Shown here: positions 1 through 6,994 of the stretch, one piece after another
How the letters are laid out: every line of letters begins with the position of its first letter
Numbering within the stretch: the stretch's first letter is position 1
Assembly (NCBI GenBank): GCA_021799475.1
Contig: JAJZAJ010000003.1
Coordinates: 1-60,836, forward strand
Direction of reading: 5' to 3'
DNA length: 60,836 nt
Source of the DNA: Microcaldota archaeon
GTDB lineage: Archaea > Micrarchaeota > Micrarchaeia > Micrarchaeales > Micrarchaeaceae
The notes under the pieces: generated by a model
The model's database searches: none
Told to the model about the DNA's origin: nothing
What the model saw: only the letters and a program-made list of their open reading frames with translations
Translations under genes and position numbers: made by a program

Positions 1-330
1 CTTCGAGATTCTCTTCGCTGTGGCTGATTATTGGAGGACACTTCAGTATCAGTTCTATGAACCTTTTCTTGTCTAGTTCAAGGTACTTCCTCCTTTCTTC
101 GAGATTCTCTTCACTGTGGCTGACTATTGGAGGGAACTTGAGTATCAGTTCTATGAATTTCTTCTTGTCTAGTTCAAGATACTTCCTCTTTCCTTCGAGA
201 TTCTCTTCACTGTAGCAGACTATTTGAGGGAACTTGAGTATCAGTTCTATGAATTTCTTCTTGTCTAGTTCAAGATACTTCCTCTTTCCTTCGAGATTCT
301 CTTCACTGTAGCAGACTATTTGAGGAAACT
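1..330. repeat. 96-bp in-phase tandem repeat, about 3.4 copies
   Basis: The string CTTCGAGATTCTCTTC recurs at 1, 97, 193 and 289, an exact 96-bp spacing (32 codons). The units at 97, 193 and 289 differ at only a few bases and the unit at 1 at a few more. The copies stay in frame inside the minus-strand gene, so this is coding repeat expansion and not a CRISPR array. The near-identity suggests recent duplication or gene conversion. The repeat may extend left of the window. Confidence 0.95.
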
Positions 331-586
331 CATTTATCAATTTGATTATTTTACTTATGTCAAGATATTCAGATAGGTATAAAATGAACCTTGAAACAGT
401 CTGTGCTGTAGGTCTCGCTTTTTTAAGCCTGACTTTATCGACCCCTAGGCCAACGAGCAGTTCCCTTGCCGCTGCATATCTAGGTTCATCACTATCAGTT
501 GAATTTTCATCTATTTGCTTCGCTAAACCCAATACGGCATCCTGGTCGATTTGATCAATGTTTAATGCGGCTGTAAGCTGCTGCAA
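1..586 (-). CDS. mTERF-like 32-residue repeat protein (partial, runs off the left edge)
   Basis: This open frame runs leftward without a stop from a TGA at 608-610 to base 1 and continues outside the window. No ATG is present. A TTG at 586-584, preceded by AGAGGT, is the most plausible start. About 90 N-terminal residues are non-repetitive, followed by one divergent unit and then at least three near-identical 32-residue units. Each unit has a pattern like KYLELDKKKF, IELILKFPQIV, YSEENLEGKR: two helices with a conserved Pro and a Ser-Glu-Glu-Asn-Leu tail. That spacing and the hydrophobic-Phe-Pro-x-hydrophobic core match the mTERF motif of mitochondrial and plastid nucleic-acid-binding proteins. 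The repeat pattern is seen directly; the family name is recognised by eye. A nucleic-acid-binding role is inferred. A generic helical repeat protein is the alternative. Confidence 0.7.
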   Translation of the reverse strand, partial: MQQLTAALNIDQIDQDAVLGLAKQIDENSTDSDEPRYAAARELLVGLGVDKVRLKKARPTAQTVSRFILYLSEYLDISKIIKLINEFPQIVCYSEENLEGKRKYLELDKKKFIELILKFPQIVCYSEENLEGKRKYLELDKKKFIELILKFPPIVSHSEENLEERRKYLELDKKRFIELILKCPPIISHSEENLE

Positions 587-635
587 TAAAACCTCTGTTT
601 CCGTGATTCAATCACTGTAATGACAGAGTTCTACC

Positions 636-665
636 AGATATTTAAGCCTGCCGAAAGGCGGCAGG
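636..665 (-). promoter_or_regulatory. Promoter of the mTERF-like gene with an upstream hairpin
   Basis: On the minus strand, TTAAATATCTGG (around 644-633) resembles an archaeal TATA box about 25 bases before the coding region. Immediately upstream, 647-653 (CCTGCCG) and 659-665 (CGGCAGG) form a perfect 7-bp stem with a 5-base loop. The same AAATATCTGG string occurs twice upstream of the 896-residue gene, around 32847-32857 and 32938-32948. The hairpin could be an operator or the end of an upstream transcript. Confidence 0.5.
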
Positions 666-763
666 ACTGAGGAGAAGTTTGTTATTTCGTACCATCTCGT
701 CGATTTGTTGTCGTAAAACCCGTTCATTGCGTGGATTCCGCAAATGCAAATATTAGTTGCGTA

Positions 764-1312
764 TCACATGCTGCTGTGCCTTGCCGCAGAAAGCGCACCT
801 ATCACCGGCACGAGTATTATGACTATCAGTATCGGTATCGCTACGACATATATCAAGAATGTGGTAAGCGTCAGCACCATTAGGAAAGATGGAAGTATAT
901 AATACAATAACAGGTAGATTATGAATATCGCTACGGCGTATATCAGCGCGGCATATACTGCATTTATAAGGCCGACGGAAACTGCAGAGCCTACCTTGTT
1001 CCTCTTCGCCCCGACCCTTTCTCCTACCCAGATGGCAACTACGAGAGGAAGTATCAACGAACCAGGCAGGTACAGTATATATTGTCCCGCAGAGCTGGCA
1101 AGCACCCTTGCTGATGTGGCACCTATGCTGCCCATCAGCGGTGCGATAAACAGCTCCATCGCTATGCCTATGACCAGCATCACTACCCAGAAGCTTAACG
1201 GCCCTACGATGTCTATCTCTATGCCTCTCTTCACGGACGCCTCTTCCTGAACCTCTTCCTCGTCCGGCTCTTCTTCCGTGGGCTTCTTCTTCACTGCTTT
1301 AGCCTCTGCCAT
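764..1312 (-). CDS. Hypothetical polytopic membrane protein (182 aa)
   Basis: I do not recognise the family. The first 30 residues are highly charged (KKK, runs of Glu/Asp), which suggests a cytoplasmic tail. About four to five hydrophobic segments follow (roughly residues 38-58, 78-98, 105-128 and 130-175), the last two nearly continuous. ATG at 1312 is the first in-frame start. Its upstream region faces the Sec61-beta gene divergently, with TATA-like sequence (TATATAAAAA) in the shared 80-base spacer. A small membrane scaffold or transport component is possible, but nothing in the sequence shows a catalytic motif. Confidence 0.75.
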   Translation of the reverse strand: MAEAKAVKKKPTEEEPDEEEVQEEASVKRGIEIDIVGPLSFWVVMLVIGIAMELFIAPLMGSIGATSARVLASSAGQYILYLPGSLILPLVVAIWVGERVGAKRNKVGSAVSVGLINAVYAALIYAVAIFIIYLLLYYILPSFLMVLTLTTFLIYVVAIPILIVIILVPVIGALSAARHSSM

Positions 1313-1394
1313 CGCATCAACTTTGTTATCTTTGATGCATCATATATAAAAACACATAGCACCAATATGGTTGTGAAAATAGTGGTGTAAAGAG

Positions 1395-1550
1395 ATGCCG
1401 ATGCTTCAGTCACCGCAGTCGTCTGCCGGAATAGTCAATTTCTATGATGCTCCGACAAACGGGCCGCAGATTAACCCAAAGATAATTCTAATAGTGGTCA
1501 TGGTATTCGCAATCGCGATAATCGTTGTCGACCACTTCGCATATCTCTGA
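1395..1550 (+). CDS. Preprotein translocase subunit Sec61-beta (SecG-type, archaeal), 51 aa
   Basis: This short ORF has the archaeal Sec61-beta layout: a Ser/Gln-rich cytoplasmic N-terminus, the conserved SSAGIVNFYD block (compare SSAGLIRYFD in other archaea), then INPK and one C-terminal transmembrane helix rich in Ile/Val from about residue 28. It would be the small, non-essential subunit of the SecYE-beta channel, tail-anchored in the membrane. ATG at 1395 has a GGTG-like sequence about 9 bases upstream. Length fits the family (about 50-60 residues). It stands alone between two minus-strand genes, without secY or secE nearby. Confidence 0.88.
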   Translation: MPMLQSPQSSAGIVNFYDAPTNGPQINPKIILIVVMVFAIAIIVVDHFAYL

Positions 1551-1574
1551 TACCGTCAGCCATGTCTCGGGTAT

Positions 1575-2489
1575 TCAGAGCACTGCCTTGAAATAATCCC
1601 TTCTGGTTTCAGATACTTCTCCCGTTTCTGCAAGTATGTATAATATAGAGCGTATCCCGTCTTCTTCCATGCCTGTCCCTTTCGCTATATCCTGCACAGG
1701 CAGGCTCCTGCTGCTGATCATTGGCAGAATCCTCGATGCGTTCTTGAGAACATAGCTCTTCAATGCTATGTAGTATTTCTTGTTGAACGCTCTTGTGCCT
1801 ACTACAAGGCCTCTCCTTATGCTCTCCTCTACGGCAGCAGATACGTTGGCGGCATCGACTTCGTTGGAAAGGACGACGAACCCCCGGGTTTCCAGCTGCT
1901 GCACGTTGGTGTTGCCCTGCTCCAGCGTCTTCTCCCATTTCTTCGGCTGCGCCGGCACAGTGTCCTTTGCGGCGGTTTTTATAGTGTCCTTCTGCTGCTG
2001 CCGCTGCGGCAAAATCTTCTTCCTCATTATCAGCATATAGGCGCTTGGGGATATCCCGTACTTTGCCTCGGCTTCGTTCTGTTTCCTGTACAGGGACACT
2101 ACCTTTCTGTCAAGGAGCTTCTGAAGAAGCTGCTTTTCCGCATCGTTGAGCAGCACATCAACTTTCTCCATGGTCCTATTAGCATATTTTATGGTGTCGA
2201 GCTTTCTGAGAATAGAGAGCTCATCGGCAGACAGGTTTGGGGAGGACTGGGCTGCCAGATGCACAGCGGGCACCGGAGTGATCTCCACCTTCTGCTGCGG
2301 CTGCGCATCTTTCCCCTTCACTCTTTCCGAAATATCGCTAAGTGTCATGAATATGAAAGATTTCTCGTCATATGGCACAAAATCGACCAGGTCTCCATCC
2401 TTTAGGCCGAGCTTTTCTACCACGTTGCTCGGTATATAGAGGACGAGCTTGTCCTTTCCCTTTGTGCTCTTGTAAAGTTTTGATGGCAT
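1575..2489 (-). CDS. AbrB/MazE-fold protein with a C-terminal winged-helix-like region (304 aa)
   Basis: Residues about 8-50 have the swapped-hairpin AbrB pattern (LVLYIPSNVVEKLGLKDGDLVDF), a DNA-binding fold of archaeal and bacterial transition regulators and antitoxins. The middle is Gln/Lys-rich and probably helical or flexible. The C-terminal 100 residues contain what looks like a winged-helix segment (VQDIAKGTGMEEDGIRSILY, then a short wing). ATG at 2489 is well placed, with divergent nnrD starting 47 bases away. It is longer than a typical AbrB regulator. A role as a transcription or chromatin regulator is inferred from the two possible DNA-binding modules. Confidence 0.72.
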   Translation of the reverse strand: MPSKLYKSTKGKDKLVLYIPSNVVEKLGLKDGDLVDFVPYDEKSFIFMTLSDISERVKGKDAQPQQKVEITPVPAVHLAAQSSPNLSADELSILRKLDTIKYANRTMEKVDVLLNDAEKQLLQKLLDRKVVSLYRKQNEAEAKYGISPSAYMLIMRKKILPQRQQQKDTIKTAAKDTVPAQPKKWEKTLEQGNTNVQQLETRGFVVLSNEVDAANVSAAVEESIRRGLVVGTRAFNKKYYIALKSYVLKNASRILPMISSRSLPVQDIAKGTGMEEDGIRSILYILAETGEVSETRRDYFKAVL

Positions 2490-2536
2490 CGTACCGACCA
2501 GGATAGAGATTTAAGGCTGATCCGCTATATTAGCAC

Positions 2537-3436
2537 ATGCAAGAATTAAAAGGGTTGCCGAAAAGTATGCTGGCATCGGACAGGGATATCGCCGTTGCGT
2601 TGAAGCCGGTTGCAATGCATGCGAACAAATACACTCGCGGAAGCGTCCTTGTCATTTGCGATAGCTTTGACAGGCAAGGTGCACCGAAGATGGCAGCCCT
2701 TGCATCTGAAAGCGCCATAGCCGCACTTCGCTGTGCGAGCGGATACGTTACGATAGCCGCAAGAAGGAACGTGCTCGCGTATGCGGCATTGCGCTCTCCC
2801 GTATATATGCTGAAGCAGCTTACCGGCAAGCTGAATCAGGATCTGGATGTCATTGACGGAATAAGGCACGATTCCACGGTAGTGGGGCCGGGATTGCAGG
2901 ATGGGAAACAGGAGCGCATATTCCTTGGAAAAGTGGCAGAGATTGAGGCAAGAAAAGGCAATACGGTAGTCGTTGATGCCGCTGCGATAAAGATTATGCT
3001 TGAGGATGGGATAGCCGGCAGGGATAAGATGGTATTCACACCGCATTCCGGAGAGTTCCGAAATGCGGCCGGGATTGATGTCTCTCATAAGGATGTTGCG
3101 GCAAGGATAGATGCGGCAGGCGCATTCGTAGAGGAATATGGCGGTACACTTGTATTGAAAGGACATGAGACAATAATAGCCTCGCGCAAGAAAATAATGG
3201 TGAACGTGGCAAAAACCCCGGCTCTTGCAACAATGGGCTCCGGGGATGTTCTCTGCGGAATGATTGCCAGCCTGGCTGCACTGGGCAACGACCCGTTTAC
3301 CAGCGCTGTTGCGGCAGTCCGTGCGCACTCTCTTGCAGGAGACCTGCTTTTCAGCAGGAAGGGCATGCACGCAATCGCAACAGACATAATAGATGTGATT
3401 CCGGAAACATTAAAAAGATTTGATATTGTTAAGTAA
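2537..3436 (+). CDS. nnrD: ADP-dependent (S)-NAD(P)HX dehydratase
   Basis: The enzyme repairs hydrated NADH/NADPH (NADHX/NADPHX) using ADP as phosphate donor. It has the ribokinase-like YjeF C-terminal fold. Visible motifs are VVGPGL near residue 118, TPHSGEF (family TPHPGE) near 166, TLVLKGHETII near 212 and the nucleotide-binding MGSGDVLCG near 232 (family GGTGDVL). It lacks the fused N-terminal NAD(P)HX epimerase domain common in bacteria and archaea; no epimerase gene is seen in the window. Length (299) is normal for the stand-alone domain. The stop lies 58 bases before argS, which suggests co-transcription. Confidence 0.9.
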   Translation: MQELKGLPKSMLASDRDIAVALKPVAMHANKYTRGSVLVICDSFDRQGAPKMAALASESAIAALRCASGYVTIAARRNVLAYAALRSPVYMLKQLTGKLNQDLDVIDGIRHDSTVVGPGLQDGKQERIFLGKVAEIEARKGNTVVVDAAAIKIMLEDGIAGRDKMVFTPHSGEFRNAAGIDVSHKDVAARIDAAGAFVEEYGGTLVLKGHETIIASRKKIMVNVAKTPALATMGSGDVLCGMIASLAALGNDPFTSAVAAVRAHSLAGDLLFSRKGMHAIATDIIDVIPETLKRFDIVK

Positions 3437-3494
3437 ATGCTGTTCATGTATATTGAGCATATCGCGTATATTGACAAAATCAGGATTGGATAAT

Positions 3495-5372
3495 ATGGAA
3501 GAATCGCCTTTTGGCTATGTTATGAATCTGATTGCGGAGTGCGTAGCGCGGGCGGTGCCCGGACAGTCTGCAAAAGATGTCTCTAGTACTGTCGAGATAT
3601 CGCGCGGCATAGGTGACATAAGCTGTTCCATAGCATTCAGGCTTTCCAAACAGCTCAAGGCAAACCCCGTAAAGATTGCTGAAGAAATAGCTGGTAAATT
3701 TGAGAAAATAGATTATGTATCGAAGATAACCGCAGACGGAGGATACCTGAACTTCCATCTAGACAGACCTGCATTCTCGAGCTTTGCCATAAGGTTCGCG
3801 GACAGCATACCGGATGCAGGTCCAATATCGGATATCGGAAATAGGAAGAGAGTGATAATAGAATACCCTAGCGTGAATCCTAACAAGCCATGGCATGTTG
3901 GCCATCTGAGAAATGCGATTTTGGGGGATTCGATAGCAAATCTTTATGAGGCATGCGGGTACCTCCCGGAAAGGGAGGACTATATAGATGATCTTGGCAT
4001 GCAGGTAACAGAAAGCCTATGGGGCTATATGCACCTGGGAGACAAGCCCGAAGGGAAATTCGATACCTGGTTAGGCACTGAATACGTAAAGGTGCACATG
4101 AAAATCGAGCAGGATAAGGATGAGATGCGCAAGGAGATATCTTCCCTTATGAAGCTGATCGAGCAGGATGGTACTTATGAATCAAAGATAGCCAGGGAGA
4201 TATCAGAGGCCTGCGTGCTTGCACAGTACGTTACCGCCTTTAATTATAATATTTACCATGACGTGCTAATATGGGAGAGCGACATCCTTGCAAACAGGTT
4301 ACTAGATAGGTCGCTTGTGATGCTTGAGCAGCACAATGTGGCGACGAAGCCGAAGGACGGGGAATATAAGGGATGCACCGTAATAGACCTGCAGCATGTA
4401 AAAGAGCTGCCGAAGGAGCTGCAGGGACTCAAGGAAACTATCAAGGTGCTCATCAGGAGCGACGGCACTCCTACCTATGTTGCAAAAGACATAGCATTCC
4501 ACATGTGGAAGTTCGGACTTCTTGAAGATACGTTCACGTATTACACTTTTGTTGATAAACAACCGAATGGGAAACCGCTGCACAGCACCGGCAATAAGGG
4601 GGAAAAGATACCATTCGGACATGTCGACAGGGCGATAAACATAATAGACGTCAAGCAGAGCTTTGAGCAATCCATTCTGAAGCTCGCTTTCTCGCTTATG
4701 GGCAAAAATGAGGTAGCAGAAAATATAATCCACATGCCGTACGGAAGGGTAGAAATAGAAGGGGCAAGCCTTTCTGGAAGACTGGGCACATGGGAGGGAT
4801 ATACCGCAGACTTGCTCTTGGAGGAAGCGAAGGCAAAGGCAGCAATGCTCATAGGTTCGCGCTTCCGGATAGACGAGAATGAGAAGCAGAGGATAGCGGG
4901 AGCGGTGTCGCTGTCTGCAATAAGATTCGAATTCCTAAAGTTCTCTCCGGAAAAACAGATACTATTTTCATGGAACAGGGCACTCAATTTTGAGGGCAAT
5001 TCTGGCCCGTACTGCCAGTACATGTACGCGCGCGCGAAGCGCCTAATAAGCGATTCCGGAATAAAAGACGTTAACCATCTTTCTATAGACTATACTATCC
5101 TCTCGGATGAAAAAGAGTTTGAGCTCATTAAGATAATCGCACGGCTCAGGGACACTGTTGAAAAGGCTTGTGTGGAGATGCGCCCGAATGCTCTTGCGGA
5201 ATACGCCATAGAGCTCGCACTGTCGTTCAGCAGTTTCTATGAATCCTCCCCGATACTTAAGGGCTCAAAAGAAAAGGAGAAGCTGGCGAGACTGGCCCTT
5301 GTGGCCGCATTTGCGATAGTGATGAGGAAGGCGCTTATGCTGCTCGGTATACAGGTAGTCGACAGGATGTAA
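3495..5372 (+). CDS. argS: Arginyl-tRNA synthetase (625 aa)
   Basis: This class I synthetase charges tRNA-Arg. An N-terminal Add-1-like domain is followed by the HIGH-equivalent HVGH near residue 133 in NPNKPWHVGHLRNAILGD, then YIDDLGMQ. The region where KMSKS would sit reads ASLSGRLGTWEG near 424, a degenerate form common in ArgRS. The C-terminus is a helical DALR anticodon-binding domain with NSGPYCQYMYAR at about 513. An upstream in-frame ATG at 3420 overlaps nnrD and would add a hydrophobic, Cys-rich stretch, so ATG at 3495 is chosen. Confidence 0.95.
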   Translation: MEESPFGYVMNLIAECVARAVPGQSAKDVSSTVEISRGIGDISCSIAFRLSKQLKANPVKIAEEIAGKFEKIDYVSKITADGGYLNFHLDRPAFSSFAIRFADSIPDAGPISDIGNRKRVIIEYPSVNPNKPWHVGHLRNAILGDSIANLYEACGYLPEREDYIDDLGMQVTESLWGYMHLGDKPEGKFDTWLGTEYVKVHMKIEQDKDEMRKEISSLMKLIEQDGTYESKIAREISEACVLAQYVTAFNYNIYHDVLIWESDILANRLLDRSLVMLEQHNVATKPKDGEYKGCTVIDLQHVKELPKELQGLKETIKVLIRSDGTPTYVAKDIAFHMWKFGLLEDTFTYYTFVDKQPNGKPLHSTGNKGEKIPFGHVDRAINIIDVKQSFEQSILKLAFSLMGKNEVAENIIHMPYGRVEIEGASLSGRLGTWEGYTADLLLEEAKAKAAMLIGSRFRIDENEKQRIAGAVSLSAIRFEFLKFSPEKQILFSWNRALNFEGNSGPYCQYMYARAKRLISDSGIKDVNHLSIDYTILSDEKEFELIKIIARLRDTVEKACVEMRPNALAEYAIELALSFSSFYESSPILKGSKEKEKLARLALVAAFAIVMRKALMLLGIQVVDRM

Positions 5373-5420
5373 AGCAAAACTGATATATATTAATGCTTGA
5401 GCATATGAATTGCACTGAGT

Positions 5421-5492
5421 GGCCTCGGTAGTGTAATGGCGGCACGGAAGGCTGTGGACCTTCAAGACCGGGTCCGATTCCCGGCTGAGGCC
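5421..5492 (+). tRNA. tRNA-His (GTG)
   Basis: The acceptor arms 5422-5428 (GCCTCGG) and 5485-5491 (CTGAGGC) pair. The anticodon stem GAAGG/CCTTC encloses the loop CTGTGGA, giving anticodon GTG. The extra G at 5421 opposite C at 5492 is the histidine-specific G-1:C73 pair and is encoded in the DNA here. A TATA-like GATATATATTAA lies about 35 bases upstream and a T-run follows the 3' end. Confidence 0.95.
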
Positions 5493-5542
5493 TTTTAGAA
5501 AAGCAGCATCATTTGGAATGCGGACTGCAGGATCGGCTGTCA

Positions 5543-6040
5543 TCAGAGCTCTTTACGCTTTAGGAGATCAGCAGCAGAACGGGACTTTATATCTGACAGT
5601 CTTTCTTTCAACAGCTTTTCGTAAGAGTTCTTAACCGCGAGAGCTATATCTTCACCAACAATGCTTTTAGGATCAAGCTTATGTGATAGGAAGAACAGCG
5701 CCTGGCTTCGTGCGGCCTGGTTGGAAGCAAACCTATCAGCAGTATTCACCCCAAATTTTGTGATGCGCCATTGCTTTCCGAGAGCGTTATTTCTCAGCAA
5801 CCTCTGTTGCCTGTCAGCTGCCTCGATTAATTCGAAATCCTCAAAGTTCCTCAGTATGGCGCTCAGGTACACGCCTTTTATGCCTGTTGAGATATTAAGC
5901 GCCTCGGTGGTTATCTTGATTCTTTCATCATGCAGTCTCCTTAGTGTCATCAGGATTGCACCCTCACAAGCTCCAAGTCCCATGACGCTGTTTCCCACCT
6001 CCACATAAAGATATCTTTTGTTCTGCTGCATACGATCCAT
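5543..6040 (-). CDS. Hypothetical winged-helix-like protein (165 aa)
   Basis: I do not recognise the family. Residues about 22-85 read like a winged-helix domain: helices around EGAILMTLRRL, a turn, a helix around GVYLSAILRNFEDFELIEA, then a wing ending in WRITKFGVNTADRF, which resembles the end of PadR/MarR-type wings. The C-terminal 60 residues are charged and helical. It is transcribed away from the 6148 gene, sharing a 107-base divergent spacer with TATA-like motifs. A transcriptional regulator is the likely role, by inference only. Confidence 0.65.
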   Translation of the reverse strand: MDRMQQNKRYLYVEVGNSVMGLGACEGAILMTLRRLHDERIKITTEALNISTGIKGVYLSAILRNFEDFELIEAADRQQRLLRNNALGKQWRITKFGVNTADRFASNQAARSQALFFLSHKLDPKSIVGEDIALAVKNSYEKLLKERLSDIKSRSAADLLKRKEL

Positions 6041-6147
6041 CCCTATACTATCAAAGTATTGAAATATTTAAACTGCTCGAAGTGGCTTTCACCGTATTAT
6101 ACTTATAAATAACCAAGCGGCTAAGAGCTCTAGCAGGAAGTGATTGC

Positions 6148-6786
6148 ATGGCAATATCAAAGACAATAAGTCCGGATACTACATCAAAAGGCACTAAGAA
6201 CATAGTGTTCGAGGAGGGGATAGCTGGAGAAAAATACGTTGATGGGCGTTTAGGCATATGGAAGCCCTGCGTCGTATATGGCGATTCTGAGCTTGGGGTT
6301 GGCCTGCTTGATTATGACGGGCATCATAGTTATAGCTGGGGCCTTATGTCCCCAAAAGAGCCAATAACATGTTTCAGGGCAATGAAGCTTGCTGAACTCG
6401 CAATGCGGATAAATATCAACCCGGGGCTTGCCAACTTGTACAGGGCGGCTCGCCGTCTAAGCGCCGCTGAAACCGGAAAATCCCTGGAACTGCAGACGCC
6501 GGATATTATACAGAGCAGTGTTTCTGCAAGGGTGCTTGAGAGGTTGAAGTCACTAAATCGAAAAAGGGAAGCGAAGGAACAAAAGACCATCACGGTGGAA
6601 GAGCAAAATCCAATATCATTTATGCTACCCGGAGACCTCAACCATTATCTGGACATGCTACGCACTGAGGTGTTTTGGGGCGAAACTGCTGCTTTTGAGC
6701 TAAAACGAGAGATTGCTAGGGGGGTGCTGAGGGAAACCCCTGAAGTGAAGGCTTTCCTGGCATGGGCCAAAGAAGAACTGCAGTAA
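6148..6786 (+). CDS. Hypothetical protein (212 aa)
   Basis: I do not recognise this protein. The first 75 residues look beta-rich with Gly and aromatic residues (YVDGRLGIWKPCVVYGD, YDGHHSYSWGL); the rest is helical and charged. There is no signal peptide or membrane segment. ATG at 6148 is preceded by GGAAGTGATTGC, a weak Shine-Dalgarno-like sequence. TATA-like ACTTATAAATA lies about 45 bases before the start and would serve a short leader. No partner genes suggest a role. Confidence 0.7.
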   Translation: MAISKTISPDTTSKGTKNIVFEEGIAGEKYVDGRLGIWKPCVVYGDSELGVGLLDYDGHHSYSWGLMSPKEPITCFRAMKLAELAMRININPGLANLYRAARRLSAAETGKSLELQTPDIIQSSVSARVLERLKSLNRKREAKEQKTITVEEQNPISFMLPGDLNHYLDMLRTEVFWGETAAFELKREIARGVLRETPEVKAFLAWAKEELQ

Positions 6787-6826
6787 GGTTATCTTTTCGC
6801 TCTGCTGCACTGCATGCAGGTCAACC

Positions 6827-6985
6827 ATGAGCCGCCAGACTGCCAAGATGTTTATAATTGCCCTGTATTTGACCTTCGCTGGTCCCATTTGTATAATAAT
6901 CAGCGTACAAAGTGAGTGCTACTATTTACGCACCGTAAGCAGAATCACAGGGTTATATGGCGGTTTCGGTATTGCTTGGCGTTAA
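6827..6985 (+). CDS. Possible small single-span membrane protein (52 aa)
   Basis: ATG at 6827 opens a 52-codon frame ending in TAA. After a short positive N-terminus (MSRQTAKM), residues 9-26 are strongly hydrophobic (FIIALYLTFAGPICIIIS), followed by a soluble tail with Cys and Tyr. It fills the 208-base gap between a plus- and a minus-strand gene. No clear Shine-Dalgarno sequence or TATA box at the right distance is seen, so it may be spurious. Confidence 0.3.
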   Translation: MSRQTAKMFIIALYLTFAGPICIIISVQSECYYLRTVSRITGLYGGFGIAWR

Positions 6986-6994
6986 GCCAAGGAA

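Noticed and set aside
1-330. Tandem repeat as a CRISPR array
   Set aside because: The 96-bp units are contiguous with no variable spacers and stay in one open reading frame.
2546-3370. Long antisense ORF (274 codons) opposite nnrD
   Set aside because: The plus-strand frame carries all nnrD motifs; the antisense product is Cys/His/Arg-rich with no recognisable pattern.
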